Source: Prochlorococcus sp. AG-402-C09 (GTDB lineage: Bacteria; Cyanobacteriota; Cyanobacteriia; PCC-6307; Cyanobiaceae). Taken from it: a DNA stretch of 61,416 nucleotides. Position 1 is the stretch's first letter; each line of letters opens with the position of its first letter. The translations under genes were made by a program, and so were the position numbers. Below the pieces are notes generated by a model. It searched no databases. It saw nothing but the letters and a program-made list of their open reading frames with translations, and had not been told where the DNA came from. Below, one piece after another: positions 20,056 through 30,887 of the stretch. The stretch is taken from contig QCHN01000009.1 of NCBI GenBank assembly GCA_003279565.1, positions 1 to 61,416 on the forward strand. The letters run 5' to 3'.

Positions 20056-21135
20056 ATGCCAATAAATACATCGAAAGCTGGAAGGATCGCAATTATTGGA
20101 GCATCTGGATATGGTGGACTTCAGCTCGTTAAGTTGATTAATGAGCATCCAAACTTTGATATTTCAACTTTAAATGGAGAGCGATCAGCAGGTAAGAGCT
20201 GGAATGAAATAAATCCCTTTATGAAACTTGTGGGGGATAAAGAGATAACTAAAAGCAATATTGATGAAATCGCTCAAGATTCTGATTATGCGATATTGAG
20301 TCTTCCAAACGGCTTATCATCACAATTAACCCCTTTATTATTAGAAAAAGGTATAAAAGTACTAGATTTATCAGCTGATTATAGATTTAAATCATTAGAT
20401 AAATGGAAGGAAGTTTATTCCAAAGAAGCTGCAAAATATCAAAGAATTGACTACGAATTATGTGAAGAGGCTGTTTATGGCTTTTCAGAGGAATTTAACA
20501 GTGAAATTTCAAAAGCAAGATTAATTGCTTGTCCAGGTTGCTACCCAACCTCATCTCTTAGTGTCCTTATTCCATTCTTAAAACAAGGATTAATAGAAAG
20601 TGAAGGAATTATTATTGATGCAAAATCTGGTACATCCGGCGGGGGTAGAAATCCAAGTGAACAACTCTTACTCTCTGAATGCTCTGAATCAATTATGCCC
20701 TATGGAGTCATTGGGCATAGGCATACAGCAGAGATAGAAAGTATTGCGAGTCACTTTGCTGGCCATGAAGTCAACTTGCAATTTACGCCTCATTTGGTAC
20801 CAATGGTTAGAGGTATTTTATCGACAGTTTATGCTCGTTTAAGAGATCCTGGATTAACAGCAGAAGACTGCAAAATTGTAATTGAAGCTTTTTATAAACA
20901 TCAACCATTTATTGATATTTTGCCTGTAGGTATTTATCCAGCTACTAAATGGGTTAAAAATACTAATAAAGTTATGATTTCAGTTGAAGTTGATAAACGT
21001 AATGGAAGAATAGTACTGATGAGTGTTATTGATAATCTTCTAAAAGGTCAAGCAGGACAGGCTATCCAAAATTTAAATATTATGCACGGACTTGAATCAG
21101 ATATTGGTCTTCCTAAGATTACTTATTACCCTTGA
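20056..21135 (+). CDS. argC: N-acetyl-gamma-glutamyl-phosphate reductase ArgC
   Basis: ArgC reduces N-acetylglutamyl phosphate to the semialdehyde with NADPH in arginine synthesis. The protein has the nucleotide-binding GRIAIIGASGYGGLQLVKL at the N-terminus, the catalytic cysteine in IACPGCYPTSS, AKSGTSGGGRNPSEQ, and HRHTAEIE near the substrate site. I place the start at the ATG at 20056, ten residues before the Rossmann motif, giving 359 residues. The frame is open 63 bases further upstream, but that extension is not family-like. Its 3' end overlaps purN by 17 bases in convergent orientation. Confidence 0.94.
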   Translation: MPINTSKAGRIAIIGASGYGGLQLVKLINEHPNFDISTLNGERSAGKSWNEINPFMKLVGDKEITKSNIDEIAQDSDYAILSLPNGLSSQLTPLLLEKGIKVLDLSADYRFKSLDKWKEVYSKEAAKYQRIDYELCEEAVYGFSEEFNSEISKARLIACPGCYPTSSLSVLIPFLKQGLIESEGIIIDAKSGTSGGGRNPSEQLLLSECSESIMPYGVIGHRHTAEIESIASHFAGHEVNLQFTPHLVPMVRGILSTVYARLRDPGLTAEDCKIVIEAFYKHQPFIDILPVGIYPATKWVKNTNKVMISVEVDKRNGRIVLMSVIDNLLKGQAGQAIQNLNIMHGLESDIGLPKITYYP

Positions 21136-21817
21136 AGCTAGTTCTTATATTCATTGCTACTTTTGCTATCGCTAAAGGTAATATTATATGTTCCATTTGT
21201 TGAATTCTTTTTGTTAAAGTCTCTTTATTATCATGTTCTTGAATAGGTACTGCCGCTTGAATAATTATTGAGCCAGAATCAACTTCCTTTTGTACATAGT
21301 GAACCGTGCATCCAGTAATAGTAACCTTTTCGTCTATTGCCTGCTGTATTGCATCAATGCCTTTAAAAGAAGGTAATAGTGATGGATGTATATTAATTAG
21401 TCGGTTTTTATATCTATTAATTAATTCTTCTCCAGCAATTCTCATCCATCCAGCCATAACAATAAGTTCTACGGATAAATCCCCCAATTTTTTTGATACC
21501 AGCATGTCATGTTCTAATCTTGATTCATAATCTCTATGGTTAATAACTACATAAGGTATTTTGTACTTGATAGCCTTCTTTATTGCTAGGCAATCAGGAT
21601 TATTGACAATTAATATAGAAATTTCTGCATTAAGTTGGTTGTTTTGAATTGATTTAATAATATACTCAAAATTAGAGCCATTACCAGAAGCAAGGATACC
21701 TAATCTTATTTTAGGCTTAAATAAAGGGCTTTCTGAATCTAATGGGCTAATCAGGCAATGTTCATTTAAATCATAAGATATATTGTTTTCCATATTTTTT
21801 TTATTATCTTGTTTCAT
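21119..21817 (-). CDS. purN: Phosphoribosylglycinamide formyltransferase PurN
   Basis: PurN transfers a formyl group from 10-formyl-THF to GAR in purine synthesis. Residues 36-50 carry the diagnostic LGILASGNGSNFEYI, followed by VVINHRDYES, MAGWMRIAGEELI and the active-site block INIHPSLLPSFKGIDA, then GCTVHYVQKEVDSG. The 35-residue N-terminal extension is polar and poorly conserved, so the true start may be the internal ATG nine codons in. The last 17 bases overlap the end of argC on the opposite strand. Confidence 0.93.
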   Translation of the reverse strand: MKQDNKKNMENNISYDLNEHCLISPLDSESPLFKPKIRLGILASGNGSNFEYIIKSIQNNQLNAEISILIVNNPDCLAIKKAIKYKIPYVVINHRDYESRLEHDMLVSKKLGDLSVELIVMAGWMRIAGEELINRYKNRLINIHPSLLPSFKGIDAIQQAIDEKVTITGCTVHYVQKEVDSGSIIIQAAVPIQEHDNKETLTKRIQQMEHIILPLAIAKVAMNIRTSFKGNK

Positions 21818-22102
21818 TAAACAATTATTATGTACAACTAAATATATGACTTTTAGAAGAAATTACAATATCAAAATATAAAGACATATTTAATAGTAAT
21901 TAAAGTTAATTTAACATTTAGATATCCCAAAGGTCAGATAAAAATAACTATCAAGCTTATTTACATTCCTATTTGTCAATTACTAAACATTCGCCAATTG
22001 AAAACCATTCTTGACTAATATAAATTAAATCAATTTGTTTAACGGTTCTCTTTTGAGAATACCTGCTAACAGAACTCATTAAGGAGTATTCTCATATCAA
22101 TA
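21818..22102. promoter_or_regulatory. purN-pgi intergenic region with alternative hairpins in the pgi leader
   Basis: This 285-base region contains no convincing ORF. Near its right end, TGAGAATAC (22054-22062) and GTATTCTCA (22086-22094) form a perfect 9-base inverted repeat. Part of the left arm can instead pair with the TTCTC just upstream (TTCTC-TTTT-GAGAA). The two folds are mutually exclusive, and the second arm starts at the end of an AAGGAG purine run. This resembles an attenuator-like leader or an operator. Function is inferred. Confidence 0.35.
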
Positions 22103-23701
22103 ATGGCAATAACTGACATCTTCCAGATGAATAACAACGATAAATGGTTAAGGTACTGCGACCTTTTATTTAGCGATGATTCATTAGGTTTTTGGCTAGA
22201 TATAAGCAGAATGAACGTCGAGAAGAGTGATTTTGAAAAATTTAAGGACATTTATTCCAAAGCTTTTAATTCTTTAGAAAGTCTTGAAAATGGATCGATT
22301 GCCAATATTGATGAAAGCAGGCAAGTTGGTCATTACTGGCTTCGAAATCCGAAGATTGCTCCAAGTAAGGAAATTTCAGACTCTATCACCAAAGAAATTC
22401 AAGACATAAAAAAGTTTGGAGCATCAATATTAAATGGTGAAATAACTAACAGCGATGGAAAAAAATATACAGATGTTTTTTGGATAGGTATAGGTGGTAG
22501 TGGTTTAGGTCCCTTACTTATTAAAGAGTCATTTAAGAGAGAGTCAATTGGATTGAATCTACATTTTCTAGACAATGTTGATCCTGAGGGGATTTCCCAT
22601 AAATTAAATTCCATTCTTCCTAATATTGAATCAACTTTGTTTGTAGTTGTTAGTAAATCAGGAGGCACTCCTGAACCTTTGATAGGAATGGAGCAAGCTA
22701 TGAAGTTTGTCCAAGATAAAAACCAGAACTGGTCATCTCGAGCGATAGCAATTACTACAAAAGGTAGTAAGTTAGATGCCTTAGCTTCTAGCGAGAATTG
22801 GTTAGATATTTTCGATTTACCTGATTGGGTTGGTGGAAGGACAAGTATTACTGGTGCTGTTGGATTATTACCTGCCTCCCTAATTGGCGCTGACATTAAC
22901 AAGTTCTTAGATGGAGCATCTCAAATGGATGTTCTAACAAGAGAAAAAGACATTAAAAATAATCCAGCGGCACTTTTATCCTTAGCTTGGTACAAATCTG
23001 GTAATGGAAAAGGGTTAAGAGATATGGTTGTACTTCCCTATAGAGACAGATTACAAGTTTTCAGTAGATATCTTCAACAACTTGTGATGGAATCCTTAGG
23101 TAAGAAGTTAGATAGAGATGGAAATCAAGTTAATCAAGGTATTGCAGTTTATGGAAATAAAGGTTCTACTGACCAACATGCATATGTGCAGCAATTAAGA
23201 GATGGTATAGATAATTTCTTTGTTAACTTCATTGAAATTCTTCACGATCCAGAAGAGATAGTTGAAGTAAAAAATAAACGACCTGGGGATTACTTGTCTG
23301 GATTTCTTCAAGGAACTCGCACAGCATTAACTGAAGGCGGGAGACAGAATTTGACAATCACATTTAAATCATTTGACGAGTCAAGTCTTGGAGCTTTAAT
23401 TGCATTATTTGAGCGAGCAGTAAGTATATATGCTGAATTGATCAATGTAAATGCTTACAATCAACCAGGAGTTGAAGCTGGGAAAAAAGCCGCTACAAAT
23501 ATAATTAATCTACAAAAAGAAATTGAAGAACTTTTGGAAGATGGAAAAGAAAGAACTTTAAGTCAAATTAATGATGCATTGTGTACTGACTCAACTGAGT
23601 CGATTTATTTGATTCTGAGAAAACTTTCTGAGAATTCTGATCATTACGCAATGAATGGTAATAAATCAAATCCAGATCAATTAATTATTTCGAAAAACTG
23701 A
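22103..23701 (+). CDS. pgi: Glucose-6-phosphate isomerase
   Basis: Pgi interconverts glucose-6-phosphate and fructose-6-phosphate, linking the Calvin cycle, glycogen and the oxidative pentose phosphate pathway. The 532-residue protein has [29 protein letters not shown], the [17 protein letters not shown] loop, and [14 protein letters not shown] with the catalytic histidine. [12 protein letters not shown] matches the C-terminal signature. Length is typical of cyanobacterial Pgi. It ends two bases before the end of leuS on the other strand. Confidence 0.96.
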   Translation: MAITDIFQMNNNDKWLRYCDLLFSDDSLGFWLDISRMNVEKSDFEKFKDIYSKAFNSLESLENGSIANIDESRQVGHYWLRNPKIAPSKEISDSITKEIQDIKKFGASILNGEITNSDGKKYTDVFWIGIGGSGLGPLLIKESFKRESIGLNLHFLDNVDPEGISHKLNSILPNIESTLFVVVSKSGGTPEPLIGMEQAMKFVQDKNQNWSSRAIAITTKGSKLDALASSENWLDIFDLPDWVGGRTSITGAVGLLPASLIGADINKFLDGASQMDVLTREKDIKNNPAALLSLAWYKSGNGKGLRDMVVLPYRDRLQVFSRYLQQLVMESLGKKLDRDGNQVNQGIAVYGNKGSTDQHAYVQQLRDGIDNFFVNFIEILHDPEEIVEVKNKRPGDYLSGFLQGTRTALTEGGRQNLTITFKSFDESSLGALIALFERAVSIYAELINVNAYNQPGVEAGKKAATNIINLQKEIEELLEDGKERTLSQINDALCTDSTESIYLILRKLSENSDHYAMNGNKSNPDQLIISKN

Positions 23702-23703
23702 TT

Positions 23704-26292
23704 TTAAATAACTATATTCACTAATTTATTTGGAACCACAATTATCCGTTTTGGTTCTTTTCCATCTATCCATTTCTGAGCTGCATCACTTTTGATAGCT
23801 ATATCCCCTAATTCGTCTTTAGATAGATTTTTACTAGCATCGATTGATCCCCTAACTTTTCCGTTAATTTGAATCATAAGTTTAAAAGTATCTTGTTCAA
23901 TCGCACTTGCATCGAATTTTGGCCATGACTGAAGATGAATACTTTGAGTATTTCCGATTGTATTCCAAAGCTCCTCTGCAATATGAGGAGAAAATGGAGA
24001 GGTTATTTTAACTAATATTGAAAGAACATTAGTTAGAGTTTCATTACTACAGTTATTAACTATTGAACTTAGGCCATTCACAGCTTTCATAAGTTCAGAT
24101 ATTGCTGTATTAAATTGAAGATTGTCCAGATCATCAGTAATTTCTTTAATAGCAATATTAATTAGACGTAAAGCTTCATCATCTTTAGACTTTTCTTTTA
24201 CTATATTTAATCTTAAATTACTCTTTGTTAGTTCAAAAGTATTAATAACAAATTTCCATAGTCTCTGTATAAATCGATATTGTCCTTCAACATCTGAATC
24301 ATCCCATTCTAAATCTTTTTCAGGTGGAGCTTTAAAAAGAATAAACATTCTAGCTGTGTCAGCACCATATTTATCTATGACTAATGATGGGTCTACGCCA
24401 TTATATTTAGACTTTGACATCTTTTCATAGATAATATCGATATTTTCTCCAGTAATTGGATCTTTAGGATCATTAATATTTTTAATTTGCTCTTTTGAAA
24501 AATATTTATTATTATTTGGATTTTTAAAAGTAATAGCTTGAACCATTCCTTGTGTTAATAGTTTCTTAAAGGGTTCATCAATGTTTAATAATCCACAGCT
24601 TTTTAGAGCTTTGGTTAAAAATCTTGAATAAAGTAAATGAAGGATTGCGTGCTCAATACCACCGACGTATTGTTTAACAGGAAGCCATTTATCTATTTCG
24701 CTTTTTATAAATGGATTTTGCTCATTTTCAGGGTTTATATATCTTAAAAAGTACCAAGAAGAACACATAAAAGTGTCCATTGTGTCAGTCTCTCTTTTTG
24801 CTTCATTTCCACATTTAGGACAACAAGTATTTATCCATTCTGTTTTTGTAGTTAAAGGCGACTTTCCTTTACCAGTTAATTTAATATCAATAGGTAGAGA
24901 AACAGGTAAATCCTCGTCTGGGACTCTTACTTGACCACACTTCTTGCAATTAATTATCGGAATCGGGCAACCCCAATATCTTTGTCTAGATATTAGCCAA
25001 TCCCTTAGCTTATACGTAGTTTTTGGTTTTGCCCAATTAGCATTAGAACCTAATTCAAGTATTTTTATTTTTGCAATATCAGACTCTATTCCATTGAATA
25101 TATCTGAATTTATCATGATTCCCTTATCTACGTACTCAGCATTTAAATAACTATCATCTTCATCATTATTGGGTCTTATCACATAATTAATTGGTAAATC
25201 ATATGATTTGGCAAACTTATAATCTCTACTATCATGAGCGGGAACACCCATAACGGCTCCTGTTCCATATTCCATAATCACATAATCGCCAATCCAAATA
25301 GGTATCTCTTTATTATCAGCTGGATTAATTGCATTTACGCCTAAATACATTCCAAGTTTTTTTCTACTATCTGAATTACGTTCTAGATCACTTAACTTTT
25401 CTTGTGTATTCCTAAACTCTATTAATTGATCAATATCTTTATTATTTATTAATTGATCAATTAATGGATGATTTGAAGCTAAGACCAGATAACTTACTCC
25501 ATAGATTGTATCTATTCTTGTAGTGAAAGCTGTTATTTTTTTGTTATGATTTTTGATATCAAATGTTATTTCTGCACCGATTGACTTACCAATCCAATTT
25601 TTTTGCATAATCCTGACTCTCTCTGGCCAGTCTTTAAGCTGAGCTAAGTCCTTATTTAGATCTTCGGCAAAACTAGTAATTCGTAGGAACCACTGGTTTA
25701 ATTCCTTTTTCTCAACCTTAGCACCAGATCTCCAAGACTTACCTTCAGCATCTACTTGTTCATTTGCAAGAACAGTTTGATCAATTGGATCCCAATTTAC
25801 TGTTGCTTTTTTTTGATAGGCAAGATTATTTTTATGTAATTGATTAAATATATATTGAGTCCATTTATAATAATCTTCTTTGCAAGTCGTCACTTCTTTA
25901 GACCAATCTATTGATAATCCAAGTCGATCTAATTGATCTTTCATTTGTGAAATATTTTTATCTGTCCAGGTAGATGGACTTGTGTCTCTCTCTATTGCTG
26001 CATTTTCAGCCGGTAAACCGAAGGCATCCCATCCCATTGGATGAAGAACGTTATAACCTTGCATCCTTTTATATCTAGCCAGTACATCTGTAATGACATA
26101 ATTCCTAACGTGCCCCATATGTAAAGAACCAGAAGGGTATGGGAACATTGACAATGCGTAAAAAGTATTGTCTTTCTTTACATCAGTATTTGTTCTATAG
26201 AGCCCTTGATTGGCCCACTCTTTTTGCCAATAAGCTTCTATATCACGAGGCTCGTAACGCTGGTCAATAATCTCTGAAGTAGTATTATTCAA
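23704..26292 (-). CDS. leuS: Leucyl-tRNA synthetase
   Basis: LeuS charges tRNA-Leu. The 862-residue protein shows the HIGH-region motif [16 protein letters not shown], a class Ia catalytic core split by an editing (CP1) domain containing [16 protein letters not shown] and [15 protein letters not shown], a zinc-ribbon with CKKCGQ and CCPKCGN, the [11 protein letters not shown] signature loop, and an anticodon-binding C-terminal domain. Length is normal. It diverges from dapF across 135 bases and abuts pgi at the 3' end. Confidence 0.97.
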   Translation of the reverse strand: MNNTTSEIIDQRYEPRDIEAYWQKEWANQGLYRTNTDVKKDNTFYALSMFPYPSGSLHMGHVRNYVITDVLARYKRMQGYNVLHPMGWDAFGLPAENAAIERDTSPSTWTDKNISQMKDQLDRLGLSIDWSKEVTTCKEDYYKWTQYIFNQLHKNNLAYQKKATVNWDPIDQTVLANEQVDAEGKSWRSGAKVEKKELNQWFLRITSFAEDLNKDLAQLKDWPERVRIMQKNWIGKSIGAEITFDIKNHNKKITAFTTRIDTIYGVSYLVLASNHPLIDQLINNKDIDQLIEFRNTQEKLSDLERNSDSRKKLGMYLGVNAINPADNKEIPIWIGDYVIMEYGTGAVMGVPAHDSRDYKFAKSYDLPINYVIRPNNDEDDSYLNAEYVDKGIMINSDIFNGIESDIAKIKILELGSNANWAKPKTTYKLRDWLISRQRYWGCPIPIINCKKCGQVRVPDEDLPVSLPIDIKLTGKGKSPLTTKTEWINTCCPKCGNEAKRETDTMDTFMCSSWYFLRYINPENEQNPFIKSEIDKWLPVKQYVGGIEHAILHLLYSRFLTKALKSCGLLNIDEPFKKLLTQGMVQAITFKNPNNNKYFSKEQIKNINDPKDPITGENIDIIYEKMSKSKYNGVDPSLVIDKYGADTARMFILFKAPPEKDLEWDDSDVEGQYRFIQRLWKFVINTFELTKSNLRLNIVKEKSKDDEALRLINIAIKEITDDLDNLQFNTAISELMKAVNGLSSIVNNCSNETLTNVLSILVKITSPFSPHIAEELWNTIGNTQSIHLQSWPKFDASAIEQDTFKLMIQINGKVRGSIDASKNLSKDELGDIAIKSDAAQKWIDGKEPKRIIVVPNKLVNIVI

Positions 26293-26427
26293 GGAAGATC
26301 TCCTTCAGTAGTTGATTTGCCAATCAGATAATGTTCTCATAAATTGATGCCCAATATGCGAATAGTTCTGAAATTACTACCAGGAACGCTTTATTTTCTT
26401 TGAACATAGTTAAACAAACTTTAAATC

Positions 26428-27282
26428 ATGAAATATAATTTCTCAAAATATCAAGGACTTGGTAACGATTTTATTATCTTTGATGCTCGTGGTAATAATT
26501 TAGATAATTTATTTACTAAAAATAAAGATAACTTTATTGAACATATGTGTAATAGAAATTTCGGCATCGGAGCTGATGGAATTATTCTTATATTAGATTC
26601 CGAAAATAAATGTTTTGTGAAAATGAGGATATTTAATTCTGATGGTTCTGAACCAGAAATGTGTGGCAACGGTATAAGATGCTTGATTGCTTTTTTAAAT
26701 GATAATAATGAAATTAAAGATAAGTCTGAGATTCGAATTGATACTAAAGCTGGTCTGATTATCACCTCTATTGCAGCTAATGAAAATATTAAAGTAAATA
26801 TGGGAGAACCTATCCTTTCTTCTGAAGATATACCTACTAAATTGTTAATGAATAATTTAACAGTTCCTAATGGAAAGATTAAAATAAATGATCAAATTTT
26901 AAATGTTTATGCTGCTAGTATGGGCAATCCTCATATGATCGTATTTGTTGATAAAATTGACAATATACCATTTGAAGAGTGGGGAAGATTCCTTGAAAAA
27001 CACAATACATTTCCTAATGATACCAATGTTCACTTTGTTGAATTAATTGATAAATCAAATATTAAAGTTAAAGTATGGGAAAGGGGGTGTGGGCCGACAC
27101 TAGCTTGTGGTACAGGTGCTTGTGCGTGTCTCGTCGTAACATCTAAGCTAGGTAAAACTTTAAACAACGCTAACATTTATTTACCAGGTGGCAAATTAGA
27201 AATTGAATGGCCCAACCAAACAGGTCCAGTTTTAATGCAGGGACCTGCATTAAAAGTTTTTCGTGGAGAGATAGATATTTAA
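26428..27282 (+). CDS. dapF: Diaminopimelate epimerase
   Basis: DapF interconverts LL- and meso-diaminopimelate for lysine and peptidoglycan. The 284-residue protein has the N-terminal FSKYQGLGNDFIIFD, the first catalytic cysteine in MCGNGIRCL, the second in LACGTGACAC, and the SMGNPHMIVFVD segment. Its length is normal. It is followed within 12 bases by the cysteine desulfurase gene, so it likely heads a run including DUF1995 and the PBP4-like gene. Confidence 0.97.
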   Translation: MKYNFSKYQGLGNDFIIFDARGNNLDNLFTKNKDNFIEHMCNRNFGIGADGIILILDSENKCFVKMRIFNSDGSEPEMCGNGIRCLIAFLNDNNEIKDKSEIRIDTKAGLIITSIAANENIKVNMGEPILSSEDIPTKLLMNNLTVPNGKIKINDQILNVYAASMGNPHMIVFVDKIDNIPFEEWGRFLEKHNTFPNDTNVHFVELIDKSNIKVKVWERGCGPTLACGTGACACLVVTSKLGKTLNNANIYLPGGKLEIEWPNQTGPVLMQGPALKVFRGEIDI

Positions 27283-27294
27283 TCACATTTGAAA

Positions 27295-28476
27295 ATGAAT
27301 AATATTTATCTCGATGCATCAGCGACTACTCCGCCACATATAGATGTAATTAATAAACTAAAGGATATTCAATCTGAATGCTGGGGGAATCCATCAAGTA
27401 TCCATAAAGTTGGGGTTGTTGCAAGAGAGATTTTGGAAAGATCTAGATTATCAATATCTAATAAATTAAAAGCTTCATCTGACGAAATTTTTTTCACATC
27501 TGGAGCAACTGAGTCAAATTATCTTTCTCTTAAAGTTGTATCTAATAATCTTGATAAAGGAAGACTTGTTATAAGTAGCGTTGAACACCCTTCTATTAAC
27601 TTAATAGCCAATCAATTACTTAATGATGGCTGGGATATTAAATACTGGCCTGTAGATAGTTATGGAATTATTAAACTAGATTTGTTGGAGGAGATGTTAT
27701 CTCCTCCAACAAAAATGGTTTCGATAATCTGGGGCCAAAGTGAGATTGGGTCCATTCAGCCCATAAATCTCATAGGTAATGAATGTAAAAAACGAAATAT
27801 ACTTTTTCATACTGATGCTACACAGGTCCTCCCTAGCGGTCTTATTGATTGGAGTAAATTAAATGTTGACATGCTTAGTGCCTCTGCCCATAAACTTCAA
27901 GGCCCAAAAGGTATTGGATTATTAATGTTGCGAAGAGGCGTTCGAGAGTTATTACTTAATGATCCTTCATATGGATTTAAGAATGGCTCTATAAGATCTG
28001 GTACTGAGGCAGTTCCTCTTATTGCAGGTTTTTCGACAGCGATTGACCTACTAAATGAATATATAGAGGTTACAGATAATCAAACATCATTCCCAAAGAA
28101 TAATGTCTCCAAAATGACTTCTCTTTTAAAAAAAAATCTAGTTAAGAATAAACAACTTACTTTTATTGGTCCTCATAGAGAACGACTACCGAATAATCTT
28201 TCATTTCTCTGTCATACAAAATCAATGATTCCAGTTAAAGGTAGAGAAATTGTACGATTATTGTCACAACATGGCGTTTATATAAGTAGTGGTAGTGCTT
28301 GCTCATCATCTAGTCAAGGACCAAATCCCATACTGGTAGCAATTAATGTTGATAAACCACTACAAGAATCTGGATTAAGAATAACTATTGGTCCATGGAT
28401 TTCAAATGATGATATTAACTCAGTTTCAAATATAATATATGAATCATTGCAATCCTTAGAATTCAAAAAACAATGA
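27295..28476 (+). CDS. Cysteine desulfurase, NifS/IscS family
   Basis: This PLP enzyme releases sulfur from cysteine as an enzyme-bound persulfide for Fe-S cluster or thio-cofactor assembly. The protein has YLDASATTPPH at the N-terminus, GATESNYLSLK, SSVEHPS, FHTDATQVLPSG, the PLP-lysine block SASAHKLQGPKG, and the sulfur-carrier cysteine in SSGSACSSSSQ. I prefer the ATG at 27295 over an in-frame TTG six bases upstream. It is IscS-like rather than SufS-like from these motifs, but its exact client pathway is unknown. Confidence 0.92.
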   Translation: MNNIYLDASATTPPHIDVINKLKDIQSECWGNPSSIHKVGVVAREILERSRLSISNKLKASSDEIFFTSGATESNYLSLKVVSNNLDKGRLVISSVEHPSINLIANQLLNDGWDIKYWPVDSYGIIKLDLLEEMLSPPTKMVSIIWGQSEIGSIQPINLIGNECKKRNILFHTDATQVLPSGLIDWSKLNVDMLSASAHKLQGPKGIGLLMLRRGVRELLLNDPSYGFKNGSIRSGTEAVPLIAGFSTAIDLLNEYIEVTDNQTSFPKNNVSKMTSLLKKNLVKNKQLTFIGPHRERLPNNLSFLCHTKSMIPVKGREIVRLLSQHGVYISSGSACSSSSQGPNPILVAINVDKPLQESGLRITIGPWISNDDINSVSNIIYESLQSLEFKKQ

Positions 28477-28483
28477 TCATCAA

Positions 28484-29107
28484 ATGAAGAATAAGCTACC
28501 CTCAGATCTTAGAGAAGCGGAATCAAATGTATATGAATCAATTCAAAGTTATTTTTTAAGTAATTCTGAACAATCTTTTCTTTCTATCAACCTAAAATTT
28601 GAAGGATTAAGAATTAATCCAATAATTTTTCGTTTATCTAATAAACTAACTGAAATTAAACTCGACAATATTTTATTGTGGGCCGATGCTGGTGGAGCGG
28701 CTCTTGCTAAAAGAGACAACCCTGAATTGGCTAATAAGATTTTTACATTTAAGGAGTTTATTAATTCAACTGATTCATTGAATTCAGTCTTATTAGTCTG
28801 TTCTCCTCAACCATATGATATTGAGATGTTTGAGCAAGTATGTTCCCATACTAATTCAGCCGTAATTATGATAAACGGAAAGTTGGAAGATCCAATAGTA
28901 GGAATCGGAAGTGTCGGCAGGGAAATGAGAAAAAGATTTGCTGAAAAATGGAAAGTACTTTATTTTGTGCAACCATTATCTATGGGCGCATTATTAAAAA
29001 AATTTCCAAATGATTGGGAGCTTTTTAAATTAAATCCTAATGGATATTCTTTTGTTAAATCATTTGAGAAACGTCCTGATGATGAAACTATAATTCTAAA
29101 CTTATAA
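28484..29107 (+). CDS. DUF1995 family protein
   Basis: This 207-residue soluble protein starts LPSDLREAESNVYESIQSYF, like the DUF1995 family of cyanobacteria and plastids. Further family-like segments are LLWADAGGAALAKRDNPELA, LLVCSPQPYDIE and the C-terminal WKVLYFVQPLSMGALLKKFP. Function is unknown. It follows the cysteine desulfurase by seven bases and precedes the PBP4-like gene by four, so all three are probably co-transcribed. Confidence 0.75.
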   Translation: MKNKLPSDLREAESNVYESIQSYFLSNSEQSFLSINLKFEGLRINPIIFRLSNKLTEIKLDNILLWADAGGAALAKRDNPELANKIFTFKEFINSTDSLNSVLLVCSPQPYDIEMFEQVCSHTNSAVIMINGKLEDPIVGIGSVGREMRKRFAEKWKVLYFVQPLSMGALLKKFPNDWELFKLNPNGYSFVKSFEKRPDDETIILNL

Positions 29108-29111
29108 TTTT

Positions 29112-30347
29112 ATGATTAAAAAATTATATTTATATATTGTTTTAATCTTAATAGCAGTAAATATAGTTAATGGTAATTTATTTTTATTATTCTCATATAT
29201 AAGACAAAGGGATAATATTAATAAGATAAGTCCTGAAAAATTTAATATATGTGAACCTTTGCAAAATAAGATAGTGGATTATACTTATAATTTTAATAGT
29301 AATATTAGCGTTAGTATTTTAGATAAATCCGGTGATTTCATTGTAGATATTAATGGTCAAATACCAAGGATTCCTGCTTCTAACCAGAAGATTCTTTCTA
29401 GCGCTTTCTCTTTAGATACTTTAGGTCCTTATTATACTCTTAAGACATCTTTAAAAGAGATAAATGATGGAATCTTATTTGTTGAAGCATCAGGAGATCC
29501 AGATTTTGATAAAAGTCATTTAGAAGAGTTAATTAATGATCTTAATAGTACCAACTATAATTCTAATTCAAAATTACCAATAATAATTAAAAATAGCAAT
29601 ACCAAAAATTGGTGGCCTTCAAGCTGGTCATATGCGGATAGAAAAGAAGAATATGGAGCACCTATTACTAAGTATTCAATAGCTAGTAATGCAAGTATTA
29701 ACGCTTTAAATAATCCAATTGATAATTTCATTTATGAGTTAGAGACTGCTCTGAGAAAAAAGAATTTATCTAAAAAATTTTTTGTAAAAGCCGTTAATGA
29801 AAACTATCCTATTGATTATATCTCAACAATTAAAGTTATTAATTCTGCCCCTTTATATATCTTGCTAAACCTTATCAACTCTGAAAGCCACAATTTTACT
29901 GCTGAAGTCATTTTCAGACATTCAGTAAATGACTGGTCTCATGATTTTCCTAATCTAAAATATAGTAATTGGATAAAAGATCAAAACTTTAACTCTGACA
30001 ATTTTACCTTTGCAGATGCTAGTGGTTTATCTAGAAAGAATAGAGTAACCACATATGGCTTAACTCAGTTTTTAAGAAGAATGAAGCTTAATAGATTTTC
30101 TGACTATTATTTCTCATCTTTTTCAATTTTAGGTGTTAGGGGCTCGTTGTCTAATGTTAATGCTCCAGTAAACCTTAAGGGTAGAATTTTAGCTAAATCT
30201 GGAAGACTTAATAATGTTAGATCCGTTTCCGGTATTATATTAGGAGAGGGTAAAATATTTAGTATTATAGTTAACGATATGGATAATTCGACAAAACATA
30301 TTATGAAAATATTATCAATAGTAGACAATACTGATAATTGTAATTAA
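29112..30347 (+). CDS. D-alanyl-D-alanine carboxypeptidase/endopeptidase, PBP4 (S13) family
   Basis: This 411-residue exported protein begins with a hydrophobic signal or anchor segment (residues 5-30). Catalytic motifs of penicillin-binding proteins are present: SxxK as SNQK at 90-93 in [12 protein letters not shown], an SxN-like [10 protein letters not shown], and a KTG-type [13 protein letters not shown] near the C-terminus. It trims or cleaves peptidoglycan peptides in the periplasm. The insert domains typical of E. coli DacB seem shorter here. Its last four bases overlap the end of coaD on the opposite strand. Confidence 0.85.
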   Translation: MIKKLYLYIVLILIAVNIVNGNLFLLFSYIRQRDNINKISPEKFNICEPLQNKIVDYTYNFNSNISVSILDKSGDFIVDINGQIPRIPASNQKILSSAFSLDTLGPYYTLKTSLKEINDGILFVEASGDPDFDKSHLEELINDLNSTNYNSNSKLPIIIKNSNTKNWWPSSWSYADRKEEYGAPITKYSIASNASINALNNPIDNFIYELETALRKKNLSKKFFVKAVNENYPIDYISTIKVINSAPLYILLNLINSESHNFTAEVIFRHSVNDWSHDFPNLKYSNWIKDQNFNSDNFTFADASGLSRKNRVTTYGLTQFLRRMKLNRFSDYYFSSFSILGVRGSLSNVNAPVNLKGRILAKSGRLNNVRSVSGIILGEGKIFSIIVNDMDNSTKHIMKILSIVDNTDNCN

Positions 30348-30820
30348 TTTGTATTTAGTGCCAAAAGATCTTTGGCTATAAACTCAGGAACCATATGACG
30401 AATCTCACCACCGAATCTTGCGACTTCTTTAACTACAGAACTACTTAAAAAACTATGATGCGTTTCTGTCGCGAGAAAAATCGTTTCGTATTGATTATTT
30501 AAAGATCTATTTGTATGAGCAACCTGTAGTTCATATTCAAAATCACTCATAGCTCTTAAGCCTCTTAAAATAAGGTCCACATTATGTTCACGTGCACAAT
30601 CCACCGTTAGACCTTTAAAAGCTATTGTTCTGCAACCTGGTATATCTCTGGTAGCATTTTTAATCTGCTCTATTCTTCTCTCGCAAGGAAAAGTTGCCTT
30701 TTTTGAAGGATTTTCTAGTACTGCAATGAGAACTTCTCCAAATAAATCACTTCCCCTTTGAATTAGATCAAGATGTCCAAACGTTAATGGGTCGAAACTA
30801 CCGGGATAAAGCGCCTTCAT
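30344..30820 (-). CDS. coaD: Phosphopantetheine adenylyltransferase
   Basis: CoaD adenylates 4'-phosphopantetheine in coenzyme A synthesis. The 158-residue protein has the nucleotidyltransferase motif [19 protein letters not shown] at the N-terminus, [20 protein letters not shown] in the middle, and the late [15 protein letters not shown] motif. The length is standard for bacterial CoaD. It diverges from the flavin reductase gene. Confidence 0.96.
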   Translation of the reverse strand: MKALYPGSFDPLTFGHLDLIQRGSDLFGEVLIAVLENPSKKATFPCERRIEQIKNATRDIPGCRTIAFKGLTVDCAREHNVDLILRGLRAMSDFEYELQVAHTNRSLNNQYETIFLATETHHSFLSSSVVKEVARFGGEIRHMVPEFIAKDLLALNTN

Positions 30821-30887
30821 GGTTTTTTAACTTTAAAAAAGTCCATTTCTTTCATAGAATCTCATATCTATAAACGTATCAAAGCGC

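Noticed and set aside
22399-22902. Minus-strand 167-codon ORF inside pgi
   Set aside because: Antisense shadow of pgi; Pgi signatures cover the whole span.
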